Position numbers and translations under genes: made by a program
Notes under the pieces: model-generated
Database searches by the model: none
What the model was told of the DNA's origin: nothing
Seen by the model: only the letters and a program-made list of their open reading frames with translations
Origin: Methanobacteriota archaeon
Lineage (GTDB): Archaea > Thermoplasmatota > Poseidoniia > Poseidoniales > Thalassarchaeaceae
Direction of reading: 5' to 3'
NCBI GenBank assembly: GCA_002720055.1
Contig: PBGH01000018.1
Coordinates: 1-56,525 of the forward strand
Length of the DNA stretch: 56,525 nucleotides
In this document: positions 1 through 10,400 of the stretch, piece after piece
Position numbering within the stretch: the stretch's first letter is position 1
Layout: each line of letters starts with the position of its first letter

Positions 1-143
1 CCTTCAAGATACCAATCACCCTTACCAACTGCCAACCAGCGGTCGGTGGGAAGCTACAGATGCTCATCACCGTCGATGGCGGAGGAGAGACCGAGGCAGA
101 GCTAGAGGTCGTATCGACCTCAGTAGGAAAGTCCCTGGTCTGA
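1..143 (+). CDS. arlB: Archaellin C-terminus (partial, 5' end outside window)
   Basis: An open frame enters from the window edge and ends with TGA at 141-143, giving about 46 residues that finish in TEAELEVVSTSVGKSLV. The beta-rich end, with alternating small polar and hydrophobic residues, resembles archaellin C-termini. The gene directly precedes the archaellum accessory and motor genes in the same direction, which is where archaellin genes usually lie. The diagnostic N-terminal class III signal peptide is outside the window, so the call rests mainly on position. It could also be another pilin-like or beta-sandwich secreted protein. Confidence 0.5.
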   Translation, partial: FKIPITLTNCQPAVGGKLQMLITVDGGGETEAELEVVSTSVGKSLV

Positions 144-171
144 GACTTACCTTCACACATGAGGAATTCCC

Positions 172-996
172 ATGGGGCTGCTCGACAGACTTCCATTCGG
201 AGGATCCACCTCGGAAGGTGCCGATCCCGGAATGACTAGCCGACTTGACAAGGTCGCTAGACTGTCGGTAGAGCACGTTGACATCCCGACTGAGTTCAGA
301 CCCACCGACTTAGAAGCATGGCTATTCGCCCCTGCGGGAACACGTGTTGGCGTCTTAGGCGACCCCCAGGGTGGTGGACATGGATCGGAGCAGATTCCTG
401 AGCTCGTCGACCTGGTCAAGGAGAGGTTCGAGAGGCTGGAGACCGCACTGGACATGATGGAAGCGAATCTGAAGCTCACACAGCAGCAGACGGCCAAACT
501 CGCTGCGGAGTCAATCTCAGCCGCAGCTGCTCCCGCATCTGGCGGGGGAGCCCAAGACGTAATCCACACCGTGGGGGAAGATGGCGAGGTAACAAGCAAG
601 CCCGTGGAAGGAGCTCCTAATGTAGGATCAGCACCCTCTGCGGGAGGAATGCCAGGTGGCCCAAATCTACTCGACCTCTACGAGGCCCAGTCCTTAGCAG
701 TCAACCCATTCCTCAAGAGTGGTGAGGCCGAAGCACTTCTACAGGGGCCGAAGGTAGATCCGACCAAAATAGCAGCACTCCTACTGGATCACATGAATGG
801 CGCAGATACTGTGAACTTCCTGAAGTCTGCTTCCAAATCAGGAGTAATAACGGCAGCAGAGGAGAAGTCATTGAGCTCAATAGCCGCACTGGCAGAGCCA
901 GGGGAGCCCTCGGACGGAGCTCCCGCAGTGAATAACCGTACTCTACTGACATTCGCTGCAATGATTGAGGCTTGGAGGGCCCAGGGGACTCCCTAG
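172..996 (+). CDS. ArlC/D/E-like archaellum accessory protein
   Basis: This 274-residue protein lies between the archaellin tail and arlF, where euryarchaea carry flaC, flaD or flaE. Those cytoplasmic proteins link the archaellum motor to the chemotaxis adaptor CheF and form part of the switch ring. A charged N-terminal part is followed by a predicted helical or coiled segment at about residues 83-115 (ELVDLVKERFERLETALDM). Next comes an Ala/Gly/Pro-rich linker at about 120-165 and a helical C-terminal part. There is no signal peptide or membrane segment. A Shine-Dalgarno-like GAGGA precedes ATG 172. I recognise the family mostly from context and the coiled coil, and the C-terminal region is not clearly like FlaD or FlaE. 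Confidence 0.5.
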   Translation: MGLLDRLPFGGSTSEGADPGMTSRLDKVARLSVEHVDIPTEFRPTDLEAWLFAPAGTRVGVLGDPQGGGHGSEQIPELVDLVKERFERLETALDMMEANLKLTQQQTAKLAAESISAAAAPASGGGAQDVIHTVGEDGEVTSKPVEGAPNVGSAPSAGGMPGGPNLLDLYEAQSLAVNPFLKSGEAEALLQGPKVDPTKIAALLLDHMNGADTVNFLKSASKSGVITAAEEKSLSSIAALAEPGEPSDGAPAVNNRTLLTFAAMIEAWRAQGTP

Positions 997-1008
997 GGGG
1001 GGGATTAG

Positions 1009-1725
1009 ATGGCTGGGTCGAGCGTAGGCACTATGGTGGTGGGAACCGTGTTCATCATGCTCTTCGGCATGGCTACAGTCTCGATGATAGAAAGCATAGA
1101 CGATTCGATTAGGAACTCCGAGTACAGTCTACCGGACCCCGAAGTGTCACTCACCTCAGTCACAGATCAGACCGAGACAACTGGGCCAGCGGAAACCATC
1201 TCCCTTGGGGGTGGAGTCGGAGAAGACGGATCTGACTACCCGGACACAGGATCAGCTTGCACGACTACGGCTATCGTGGGGACTGGTATCGGGCTGACCA
1301 TTGATGTGACTGCCACAGCCGGTGCAGTCACATCAGTAGCGATCTCCGATGCCGGAACCGGTTACGCTGAAGGAGACAGAGTCGAAATAACAGGATGTGC
1401 AACCGGAACTGGCGCCATAGTTGACATAGACTCAATTCACGAGAAGATTACGATTACGATCCAAAACACAGGCTCAGAAACAGTAGAACTCTCTCACATC
1501 CTAATCACGTTATCCGATACAACTGGGGACAATACCCAGGGAAAACCATTCCATTTCACGGATCATTACTCCTCTGGTAATGTATACCTATTTCCCGGAG
1601 AGAGCCTCTCTTCAGACCCCTTCACTCTCAATTCAGACTCCCATGGATTCGCTATCGGCGCTGATCCGAACAGGGCGTGGCTAGCTATATACGACTATAA
1701 CAGCGCAATTGCTGTTAATGCATGA
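1009..1725 (+). CDS. arlF: Archaellum stator protein ArlF (FlaF) with an inserted Gly/Thr-rich module
   Basis: ArlF and ArlG are pseudo-periplasmic stator proteins that anchor the archaellum to the S-layer. The 238-residue product starts with an archaellin-like hydrophobic helix (residues about 5-28, VVGTVFIMLFGMATVSMIE). Its C-terminal beta-sandwich contains ITITIQNTGSETVELSHILI, typical of this family. Between them, about residues 60-140 form an extra segment with the pattern AISDAGTGYAEGDRVEITG and two cysteines, resembling repeats of marine phage virion proteins rather than known ArlF. The gene starts 12 nt after the preceding stop, behind a G-rich stretch, and is followed 12 nt later by arlG. 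The ArlF assignment relies on the order F-G-H-I-J. Confidence 0.7.
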   Translation: MAGSSVGTMVVGTVFIMLFGMATVSMIESIDDSIRNSEYSLPDPEVSLTSVTDQTETTGPAETISLGGGVGEDGSDYPDTGSACTTTAIVGTGIGLTIDVTATAGAVTSVAISDAGTGYAEGDRVEITGCATGTGAIVDIDSIHEKITITIQNTGSETVELSHILITLSDTTGDNTQGKPFHFTDHYSSGNVYLFPGESLSSDPFTLNSDSHGFAIGADPNRAWLAIYDYNSAIAVNA

Positions 1726-1737
1726 GAAGGTGATAAA

Positions 1738-2220
1738 ATGACAAACGGACCCTCTGAAATGGTAATGCTAAGTGCTGGCCTCATTGTTGCAGCGCTTGTC
1801 TCCGGAGTACTTCTGGGTGCATGGGAAGACATGAGCGAAGCCATAGATGATCGGGGTGAGCAGAGTTCAGAACTGACCAAGACACGAGCATCAATGGTCA
1901 ACGACCCGAGCAATATGCAGTGGGACAACGCCGGCAAGACCACGACGATATTCCTCCAGAACTCAGGAGGCACCTTCTTGGACGTAAACACCGTGGGAGT
2001 GTTCCTTGCGGGGCATTCTATGACGGTAACATCGGTTGGTAGTCCTACACAGTGGCTACCGGGAGAGATCATCGAATTCAACATCGAGGACCAAACCCCA
2101 TCCCCTCATGACTACACTGTGGATACGGACGCCTCACTATCTTTCACTGTAATCTCTGATGCAGAGCAATACGCAGGATCATACACAAACACGGAGGGTG
2201 TCAGACTTGTCCCAGCCTAA
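1738..2220 (+). CDS. arlG: Archaellum stator protein ArlG (FlaG)
   Basis: This 160-residue protein has an N-terminal hydrophobic helix (MVMLSAGLIVAALVSGVLLG, residues 8-27). A polar stalk follows, and then the family-typical start of the soluble domain, MVNDPSNMQWDN and TTTIFLQNSGGTFLDVNTV. ArlG forms a filament or complex with ArlF and contributes to the stator between membrane and S-layer. The GGTGATAAA upstream of ATG 1738 is a good ribosome binding site. The end overlaps the probable start of arlH, suggesting translational coupling in one operon. Confidence 0.8.
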   Translation: MTNGPSEMVMLSAGLIVAALVSGVLLGAWEDMSEAIDDRGEQSSELTKTRASMVNDPSNMQWDNAGKTTTIFLQNSGGTFLDVNTVGVFLAGHSMTVTSVGSPTQWLPGEIIEFNIEDQTPSPHDYTVDTDASLSFTVISDAEQYAGSYTNTEGVRLVPA

Positions 2221-2905
2221 TGTAGACAACTTTGAATTTGGGGTGATTCAGGACAGCCTGGGTCAGAGTATGGGCACTGCCATACCCAATAGGGCTCTAA
2301 TGCTAGTCTGCGGGGGCATCGGATCTGGCAAGAGCATCATGGGCCAGCGGATGTCATTCGGCTTGACAGCAAACGATGTCAGAGTCGCACTATACACCAC
2401 GGAACTAACCACTAGGGGGTGGTTAGAGCAGGTGTCCAGTATCGGATACTACATGGACAAGCGGATAGACGAGGGAAACTTCCACCTAATCTCCAGCTTC
2501 GGCGTTATAGCGGAGGAGACAGAAGATAATGTTGATCTGATGGATATACTAGATGCCCAGCCGTCCAAGGATGCAGAGGTAATAGTCATCGATAGGGCCT
2601 CAGAGTTAATGCCCGATGAAATTGGGGGAAAAGCCCTCATTTCACAGCTAAGAAAATTCACTTCCGAGGGGAGAACTCTAATCCTCACAATAGACCCAGA
2701 CGAGATGGACGCGACTATCCTGAGGGATATGAAGAACTCTGCAGAGGTGGTGTTGGATATGATGACATCGGTGGTCGGAGGACAATTAGTCAGGACAGTT
2801 GGAGTCACAAGATTCCTCAGGGCAGCCGGGCCAATAACCGAGCGAATAGGATGGAAAGTAATGCCAGAGATGGGTTTCATTGTCGATATTACGGCAGTTG
2901 CATGA
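2198..2905 (+). CDS. arlH: Archaellum motor ATP-binding protein ArlH (FlaH)
   Basis: ArlH is a RecA/KaiC-like ATP-binding protein that docks on the ArlI hexamer in the archaellum motor. The Walker A motif is GGIGSGKS and the Walker B strand is VIVIDRASEL. The sequence between them (YTTELTTRGWLEQ) is typical of FlaH. I place the start at GTG 2198, overlapping arlG by 23 nt and giving 235 residues. A longer frame begins at 2159 but would add a non-conserved N-terminus translated wholly within arlG. TTG 2207 is another possible start. The gene is followed by arlI after 16 nt. Confidence 0.88.
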   Translation: MSDLSQPNVDNFEFGVIQDSLGQSMGTAIPNRALMLVCGGIGSGKSIMGQRMSFGLTANDVRVALYTTELTTRGWLEQVSSIGYYMDKRIDEGNFHLISSFGVIAEETEDNVDLMDILDAQPSKDAEVIVIDRASELMPDEIGGKALISQLRKFTSEGRTLILTIDPDEMDATILRDMKNSAEVVLDMMTSVVGGQLVRTVGVTRFLRAAGPITERIGWKVMPEMGFIVDITAVA

Positions 2906-2921
2906 TAGGAGTTGGATTAGA

Positions 2922-4667
2922 ATGGTTACCGAACAAGAAGCCGATGATCAGCCAAAAGAGCCCGAATTCAGAATTGAACCCGGAGATCTGGGTGGACTCA
3001 TGGCAGAATTCCCACATATCCGCGAATGGGTCGAGGACTTCGAAGCCAAGCATGGATCTAGGCCGATATACTACGGACCTCTGGATAGAGATGCAAAGAA
3101 CGTATCTCCCAGAAACCTGATTTACGCAACTAAACCCCCTTGCTTCGCTCACGTTTACTCGCCTCCAGAAGGAGCAGAGGGTGCAGGTAACACGTTCTGG
3201 TACGGCCTTGAGCCGAGAATCACTGGCGAAGAGGAGGTGATGAGGGACCTCATTGTTGAGAGGCTACTCAGAGACGCACCGCAGAAAGAGAGATTCGAAA
3301 ACGACGAAGAATTCATCGAGATGATTCACGAGATGATGGATGCTATGACTACCACCTCTTCTGTCTCCCTTCTGGCTAATCCAGTAGTCAATCAAGCCAG
3401 AGAGCTACTGGGTTTCGGTGAGTCCAAACTAAAGGTTACTGAGGACCAACTTATCAGACTCAAGTACGTAGTGGTAAGAGATCTGGTGAATAATGGTCCA
3501 TTGGAGACTCTGCTCGCGGATGAGATGCTGGAGGATATTCACTCCATAGGAATGAGCCAGATTCACATGGATCACAAGGTGTTCCCAATGCTAACATCCA
3601 ACATCGCATTCAAAGATCAGGAGCTTCTCACAGGGTACCTAAGATCAATGTCAGAGCGTATAGGTAGGCCTGTTTCAGACAGCAAGCCTATTGTCGACGG
3701 AGCTCTTCTCGACGGTTCAAGAATTAACATAATTTACAGCGACGACGTTTCAATCCAAGGCTCATCTTTCACGATAAGAAAGTTCGCCGAAGAGACAATC
3801 TCAATCATCCAGCTAATCAAATGGAAAACGCTTTCTGCACAGATGGCAGCATATATTTGGCTGGGATTGGAGAGTGGAATGTCCATGCTAGTCTCCGGTG
3901 AGACCGCCTCTGGGAAAACTACCACTCTAAACGCAGTCCTGCCCTTCATAGACCACAACGTCAAGATTTACACAGCAGAAGATACGCCTGAAGTGAAGGT
4001 AGCACACCCAATTTGGCAAAGGCTGATCACACGAGACTCCAAGAATGAAGACTCAAGGGTAGAAATGTTCGATCTCCTCAAAGCAGCCCTTAGATCGAGA
4101 CCAAGGTACATCATCATTGGAGAGATTAGAGGCGTAGAGGGGGCGATTGCATTTCAAGCCATGCAGACGGGACACCCGGTGGTTGGGACCTTCCACGCAT
4201 CAAACATCGTCAAACTAATTCAGAGATTCACAGGAGACCCAATCAATGTTCCAGCTAGGTTCTTCGATAACCTAAATTTCGCCATCTTCCAAGAGGTGGT
4301 CGAGGCTCCTGGCGGCGGCATAGCTCGAAGGATCACAGGTGTTAGCGAGGTTATTGGGTTCGATAAGACGGCGGACGGTATTCTGACAAGGAATATGTTC
4401 GAGTGGGACCCTGTTGCTGATGTAGTCTATTTCAGGGGGATGTTCCAGTCCGATATGCTCGAAAACAAGATTGCTCCTAGGATGGGTTTCAGAAGTAAGC
4501 GAGACATCTATGACGAATTGGAACGAAGAACGAACGCCATCCAAGTCATGTGCGATCGTGATCTCACTCACTATGATGACGTCTACGATCTTCTTGACGT
4601 CTACTACAAGGAAGGTTGGGATAGATTCGCCAGTTCAATAGAGACGTGGACAGGAATAAATCACTAG
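2922..4667 (+). CDS. arlI: Archaellum motor ATPase ArlI (FlaI)
   Basis: This type II/IV secretion-family hexameric ATPase powers both archaellum assembly and rotation. From ATG 2922 it has 581 residues. Walker A is SGETASGKTTT (about 324-334), the Walker B region is YIIIGEIRGVEG (about 396-407), and the His box is MQTGHPVVGTFHASN (about 414-428). The long N-terminal domain is normal for FlaI. ATG 2922 is preferred over the upstream ATG 2880, which lies inside arlH. A GGAG lies about 11 nt upstream of 2922. The gene is followed directly by arlJ. Confidence 0.93.
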   Translation: MVTEQEADDQPKEPEFRIEPGDLGGLMAEFPHIREWVEDFEAKHGSRPIYYGPLDRDAKNVSPRNLIYATKPPCFAHVYSPPEGAEGAGNTFWYGLEPRITGEEEVMRDLIVERLLRDAPQKERFENDEEFIEMIHEMMDAMTTTSSVSLLANPVVNQARELLGFGESKLKVTEDQLIRLKYVVVRDLVNNGPLETLLADEMLEDIHSIGMSQIHMDHKVFPMLTSNIAFKDQELLTGYLRSMSERIGRPVSDSKPIVDGALLDGSRINIIYSDDVSIQGSSFTIRKFAEETISIIQLIKWKTLSAQMAAYIWLGLESGMSMLVSGETASGKTTTLNAVLPFIDHNVKIYTAEDTPEVKVAHPIWQRLITRDSKNEDSRVEMFDLLKAALRSRPRYIIIGEIRGVEGAIAFQAMQTGHPVVGTFHASNIVKLIQRFTGDPINVPARFFDNLNFAIFQEVVEAPGGGIARRITGVSEVIGFDKTADGILTRNMFEWDPVADVVYFRGMFQSDMLENKIAPRMGFRSKRDIYDELERRTNAIQVMCDRDLTHYDDVYDLLDVYYKEGWDRFASSIETWTGINH

Positions 4668-4676
4668 GTGGTTAAA

Positions 4677-6479
4677 ATGGAGAATAAGTTTTCCACATGG
4701 CAGATTGCTAAAATCCGCCTTGGAATGCCATTCTCACGATATCTGCTAATGTTTTCTCTTCCAGCCACACTCATGGGCCTCGTAGCCGGATTAACAGTCT
4801 GGTTTCTAGTAGCTTCAGATGTCAGTACCATAGGGTCAATAGGCCTAATCCTAGCATTCCCGATTTTGGGCCTAGCTGCTACCTTGGCATATCCCGTAAC
4901 ACAAGTTGCTGCAGAAGCTATACAGATAGAGCAAGATATGCACATGTTCATGACTAGGATGGGAATTCTCTCTATGGGTGAGTCAGCTGAGAAGGGAATG
5001 TTCGACGTTCTTAAGGAGATGGGCGACTATGGGGCCCTAGCTAAGGAGATACAAGCAATAGAGACCCTGGTGTCAAAATGGCATACGAATCTTCCAGACG
5101 CAGCTAGGATTGTGGGAAAGCAGAGTCCCTCCGAGATCTGGAGTGATTTCCTAGATAGGATGGCCTTCTCGGTCGAGGTCGGACAGCCAATAGGGGAGTT
5201 TTTCGTGAGCGAGAACGAGACCTTCGAACAGGCCTTTACGACTATTTATGATGCTAGACTAGAGCAGTTGGATACACTTCGAGAAACGTTCGTTTCGCTC
5301 ACTACTACCGGACTACTTCTGATGGTCGTATCAGGGCTACACCTAATCCTGTTCCAAGTCGGAGGTGAGTCCGATGACTGGATAGACATACTCATCAGGT
5401 CAAGATGGGTCCTTCTGACTGGCGGACTATTCGCATTGCTTCAATTTGGAGCATGGTACTTGTTCACCCTTGTTATCCCTCACGAGGATTTGTTCGCCAA
5501 ACACGGATACAACACCCAACAAGCGGTAGAGATAAGGAGGGCCTGGATTATATCTGCTGTTTTAGGGGCGGTAATGTTCCTTCTCTTCATAGTCTTCATC
5601 GCTTGGTACGGAATTGGTTTCCTCATTGACAACTGGAATTACATCGGACTTCTGCTAATCGCAGTTATGATGTCACCACTTATGGCTCCAGCCCTGCTCA
5701 CCGGGCAAGAGGAGACGAGAGTAAGGAGGAGGGACGAGGCTTTCCCCGAGTTCATTCGAGCGTTCGGTGGGACCGCGCAAGCGAGGGCGCAAGAACCGAG
5801 CGCAATGGTCAAGGCTCTATCTGGAATCGACTTCGGAGCATTGGACGATTCAATCATGAACCTTGAGAAGAGGCTCTCCATGAGAATAAACAGCGATTAC
5901 TCTTGGAACTGGTTCGCTGCAGACAATAACTCGATGATGGTGTCTAGATTCACGAGGGTGTTCATCGAAGGATCATCCTCAACCGGTGAGGCTGGTCTGG
6001 TTGGAGACCAGGTTTCCCAGAGTACCACTACCCTTCTAGGACTTAGGCAAAGGAGACAGATCTCTGCAAACGTGATGAGGAGCGTTTCATATGGTCTTCT
6101 TATAGCAATGATCATCGCTCTGAACATCACCACTTCAATTATCTCGGGTCTCGGTGAGACGATTGCTCAGGTCGCTTCTGGCCTCGTTGATAGCACTGGA
6201 GAAGCTGGAACAGCAGCTGCAGGCGTGGATATCGCCCTACCAGTACTCGGCGAGACCACGGGAGTAGACCAGAACATCGCTGTTTTCCAACTAATAGGAT
6301 CTTTCTTGATTGTAGTAACCATATTCGCACTCGGCTTGATTACTGCACGGATTCGTGGTGGAGGAACAACACTAGTACTCGGTCAAATGATACAGATGAT
6401 GTGGTTAGCGGGAATCGCTAATTTCGTCAGTTCGTGGATACTCGAACAGTCCGTTGGACTGTTCCAATCCGCCGCATAG
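4677..6479 (+). CDS. arlJ: Archaellum membrane platform protein ArlJ (FlaJ)
   Basis: ArlJ is the polytopic core of the archaellum machine, on which ArlI acts; it is the GspF/TadC-like platform family. The protein has 600 residues. Hydrophobic helices lie near the N-terminus (about 20-80), in the middle (about 205-335) and at the C-terminus (about 465-600). Two cytoplasmic helical domains lie between them, including the conserved-type segment DEAFPEFIRAFGG. ATG 4677 is preferred to GTG 4668 because AGGTGG lies 5 nt before it. The gene begins 9 nt after the arlI stop. Confidence 0.9.
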   Translation: MENKFSTWQIAKIRLGMPFSRYLLMFSLPATLMGLVAGLTVWFLVASDVSTIGSIGLILAFPILGLAATLAYPVTQVAAEAIQIEQDMHMFMTRMGILSMGESAEKGMFDVLKEMGDYGALAKEIQAIETLVSKWHTNLPDAARIVGKQSPSEIWSDFLDRMAFSVEVGQPIGEFFVSENETFEQAFTTIYDARLEQLDTLRETFVSLTTTGLLLMVVSGLHLILFQVGGESDDWIDILIRSRWVLLTGGLFALLQFGAWYLFTLVIPHEDLFAKHGYNTQQAVEIRRAWIISAVLGAVMFLLFIVFIAWYGIGFLIDNWNYIGLLLIAVMMSPLMAPALLTGQEETRVRRRDEAFPEFIRAFGGTAQARAQEPSAMVKALSGIDFGALDDSIMNLEKRLSMRINSDYSWNWFAADNNSMMVSRFTRVFIEGSSSTGEAGLVGDQVSQSTTTLLGLRQRRQISANVMRSVSYGLLIAMIIALNITTSIISGLGETIAQVASGLVDSTGEAGTAAAGVDIALPVLGETTGVDQNIAVFQLIGSFLIVVTIFALGLITARIRGGGTTLVLGQMIQMMWLAGIANFVSSWILEQSVGLFQSAA

Positions 6480-6523
6480 CGTCACGAAGGCTTGATGTCA
6501 ATCGCCCCTATCCTGAGATATAT

Positions 6524-7495
6524 ATGTCTCCGGACCCATTGTTGTCTACAATTAGAATTTCCATGATTTTCTCATGTATGTTCATAGCTGCTCGTTCCGA
6601 CTTTCAGACTCTGTCCGTGAGGGACATACATTGGAAGATTTGGGCAATCCCAGCCACAATAATACTAGTATTCGAGATTGCATCAAATAACTCTGGGCCC
6701 GCTAATTTGATGACGATATCAGCAATGATAGCAGTATTCTCCATATGTTTCTATAGAATTCCTGATCTTCGTAGATTCAGGGATTGGAAGATTGAGCAAA
6801 TCACTCTTTCAATGATATATCTAATTGGCATAGCTGGAATATTAATTGGTAGTATAGAATTCTCTGATACTAATTTTGTCAATCTTGTACTAGGTGAAGA
6901 ATCTAACGAGACTATTCTCTGGTGGAGCTCCTTAGGGGCGATACTCACTATGATGCTCTTTCTGTCTGCATGGAAAGCTAGGATAATTCCCGGTGGGGCA
7001 GATGTAAAGGCCCTAATCCTGGTCACCCTATTCTTTCCATCATGGGCATTCATCCCTGAGCAGATGTATTTCTCAGGAGAAAATACATTCCGAATCCCTC
7101 CCTCTATGGCACTATTCCTTTGGGCAGGGACTTACTTTATGCTAGCTGCCCCAATAATCTTCCTGAGAAATGTAGCTAGAGGAGACGTTTCAACTGCACC
7201 CGATTTCAAGATGGCATGGCATGCAACAAAGAAGCCAGTTTCGGGAATAATTGCCGGCCCCTCTTGGATTCTAACTGAAGTAGCAGGAACAGAAGATGAA
7301 CCAAGAGTAGTAAACAGGATTCTACCTTCGAATCCATCATCTCCAGTTATTTTTGCAGAGAATATTGAGAGACTGGAATCTATGGGGGTTGAAGAAGCTT
7401 GGGTGGCTACAAAGCACCCATTCCTGGTCTACCTATTCTTTGCTTTGATTCCACTCATGTTGTTTGGAGATCCCTTGGCATATCTCCTCAAATGA
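6524..7495 (+). CDS. arlK: Prearchaellin peptidase ArlK (FlaK), A24 aspartic protease
   Basis: This membrane aspartic protease cleaves class III signal peptides of archaellins and pilins. Two catalytic aspartates of the A24 family are visible: Asp26 in AARSDFQTLSVRD and Asp160 in the GxHyD-type motif PGGADVKAL. Several membrane helices surround them. At 323 residues it is longer than the roughly 230-residue methanogen enzymes, with a C-terminal extension that ends in another hydrophobic helix. ATG 6524 fits the family N-terminus; an upstream in-frame start at 6434 lies inside arlJ. Base composition looks more AT-rich than in arlJ. The 3' end overlaps the convergent polymerase gene by 8 nt. 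Confidence 0.8.
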   Translation: MSPDPLLSTIRISMIFSCMFIAARSDFQTLSVRDIHWKIWAIPATIILVFEIASNNSGPANLMTISAMIAVFSICFYRIPDLRRFRDWKIEQITLSMIYLIGIAGILIGSIEFSDTNFVNLVLGEESNETILWWSSLGAILTMMLFLSAWKARIIPGGADVKALILVTLFFPSWAFIPEQMYFSGENTFRIPPSMALFLWAGTYFMLAAPIIFLRNVARGDVSTAPDFKMAWHATKKPVSGIIAGPSWILTEVAGTEDEPRVVNRILPSNPSSPVIFAENIERLESMGVEEAWVATKHPFLVYLFFALIPLMLFGDPLAYLLK

Positions 7496-10400
7496 AATCC
7501 TCTAGAGTCATCACAGTGACCCTATCGTTTTTGAACAGAGAGTCAACACTTGCTGACATCCAATCAACCCTGTCTTTGGTGTAGCCATCCACTCCATATT
7601 CTAGTATCACTTCTTCTGTGATTTGGATATATTTCCTAACTGCACCCTCTGATACTGTCAGTATCACATTTCCGCCACATGAGGAATCACCAGATCCACC
7701 GAACCCTCCCGAACTACGTACGGTTCTCTTGATACACTTTCCTGCTAGTGGCATCCTTCGATACGATTCACCACACTTAACGCACCTAATCTTCTGTCTG
7801 GTATATGCCATTAGATTCCCTCTCATATCAGGAAGAAAGTGAGATTCAATTACCTGCTTTGCAACTCTCTCCACTGAAACAGATCGAAGCACACTACCTA
7901 GGTCCAATTGACTATCCAATTTGTCTTTCATGGTGACTAGGGTTTTGTAAGAAGAATTACTCGGCCCAGCATCCAAGGGTCCAGAGTCATGAGTCCAACC
8001 ATAACCTCTGATTTCTCCAATCATCCCAAGCCGACCCTCGACAGTATCCACGATTTCACTAATCTCTTTGGGATGTGGCTGAGAAAGAGTTGCTTCGTAG
8101 AAATCTCTATTGTAGTTCCATGAACAATCGACATTTAGAGCCTCTTTGTCGATCTCACTGGCATTTAGCCTAGTTGTCAGAACTAGTGGGGCATCCATCC
8201 TACCTCCCCTATTTGCAGGAAGAATAGTCTGAGTAAAGTTTAGCAGACCGTCCATTAGCATCATAACGCTATCTTCATCACCATCGCAATTCCTTCTCTT
8301 TGCGGCATGGAAGAGAGGATGAGCGTATCCTGCAGAGGCATCAGTCCACCCAATTATTCTACAGGCAACCCCTCCTGAGGTATGTGGCGCGAGACCTATC
8401 GCTATATGTCCAACAATATCTTGGCGATTCTTAGCTCCGTAGAACGGCTTCATTCTGTAGAATCTCTTCAATAAATCATCAACAAAAGAGCAGGTTGAGA
8501 GAAGATGTTTTTCAGCCAAGCTGGATAAAATAAAGTCCTGAGGAAACAACTCAAGCATCTGATGATCACTAGTTAGTGTAGAGCCTCTAATGTCGTGTGT
8601 GTAGCCAAGCTCAACCAGCTTTTTCCACGAAGTTCCGATCTCGGAAGGTCGGAAGTGTGTAACTGGAACGTCACTCATATCGAATCTAGAAGTCCCATCC
8701 CTGAAAACGGAGACTCCATGTAAGGCTCTCAGGATTCCTTTCTCCAATGGTTCAGGAGACTGTTCTTCGGAGAATAGGCCCTTCACAGCCTTAATCTTCT
8801 GAGGCAATCTATCAAGCCCCAGTCTTCTTCTCTTCGCTTCTAGAACAGAACCTAGGTTCACTGCAGTCCTTTCGCCTTTCCTCCTACCACTCTTCTTTCT
8901 CGGAGCAAGGATTGTCCTACCTCCACACTCTATGTGATTGCCTTCTTCAATACGATGATGACAGGTAACATGAGGACTCTGTCTCCCACATTCTTGGCAT
9001 AACCTAGGTCCAACTACGACCCTAATTGTGCCTTTTTTGGCAGCCTCAGATATAAGTCTCTGCGGCCCACCGTATTCCCCGATAGGAAAAATCGAATGGA
9101 CCAAGGGACTCATTTCTCTAGCACCTGACTTCTCAGGCCTTCCCATCCTGGATCCTATCCTACAGGGTACTGCATCCTCCCATCGGGGTAGGGAAGAAGA
9201 TCTCCTAACTATCTGGAGTGCTCTTTCAACTTCGTAGTCTTCCAGGAACGACCTAGCCATGGAAACGTCCGAATAATCGACTCCCTCACTTTCAATAGAA
9301 TCAATTTTTACAAGACTTGATGAAATCCTATCTACGAATTCTGATACTAATGGGTTAACATCAACCCTAACTCTAATATTTCCTTCTTGCCATTCCAGTC
9401 CGAGACCATCCAGCAAGCTCTCCCAGAAATGAGGTATCACGATATCGCCCTCGTCATGAGAATGGCAAAGACCCAAGGTCATCAGAGATGACTTCACTAC
9501 TCCATGTCTACTCAGTTCAGTCCAACGAGGCCATTCCCCCATGACTGGTGAGCCAATCCCCATGTCATCATGATCTAGTGAGAGTGGCCAATTATCTACG
9601 ACACCGACAATCCTAAGCGACCCTGACTCAATTTTTCCATAATTTAACAAATTTTTTACTAACGCTGGAATGAATTGGATAGGCAAATCAGACCACCAGA
9701 GATTCCAAGGGGGAGGTACAGCAGTTCCAAATGACTCACAAATTTTTTTCATCTGAGACCAATTCAAATTTAGGCCCTTCAGGAAAGAAACCCAATCCCT
9801 CTTCCTCCAAGATCTCTCCAGAGAGTCCTCCCCTCCCCGATTAACAGCCCCGTTGAATGGCATTCCGGGGGGGAGGTCTCTTACTGGAACTTCAACAATA
9901 TCTGAGAAGACACCAATCTTTTGTTGATTGTCTATTGAATCGGCAACATCAGCAGCCCACCAATCAATAGAGTAAGAAGATGGAATCAAACTCTTGTTAT
10001 TTTCCAGAAATTCACCAAACCCAAGTAGGATTTCCCCCGAATCCCAAATCGAATCAAGCTCACCTTCTACTTCTCTCCATTCCTTCTTTGTTTGAATTTT
10101 TATTAAATTACCATTCTTTAGTAGAACAGTTGGGCCTTCGATTTCTATACAAGGGGTCACCGCGCATGCCTTTCCAGGGCCCTCAATTTTCATCTGTGTG
10201 CCCACAGAAAGAAAACCTCCCATTGCTTCCATTGTTACTGGATTTAATCCAGCAGCCGCAAGACCAGTCGCTCTGCTTCTTCCATATCTGAGTCTAAATC
10301 CACCAGGTTCTCTAGGTTCTCCAAAGACCGGTCTTCCTGCAATAACATCGCCCATGTATCGTTCCTCTTTCGGGATAATCCTACTTTTTTTGTCTCTAGA

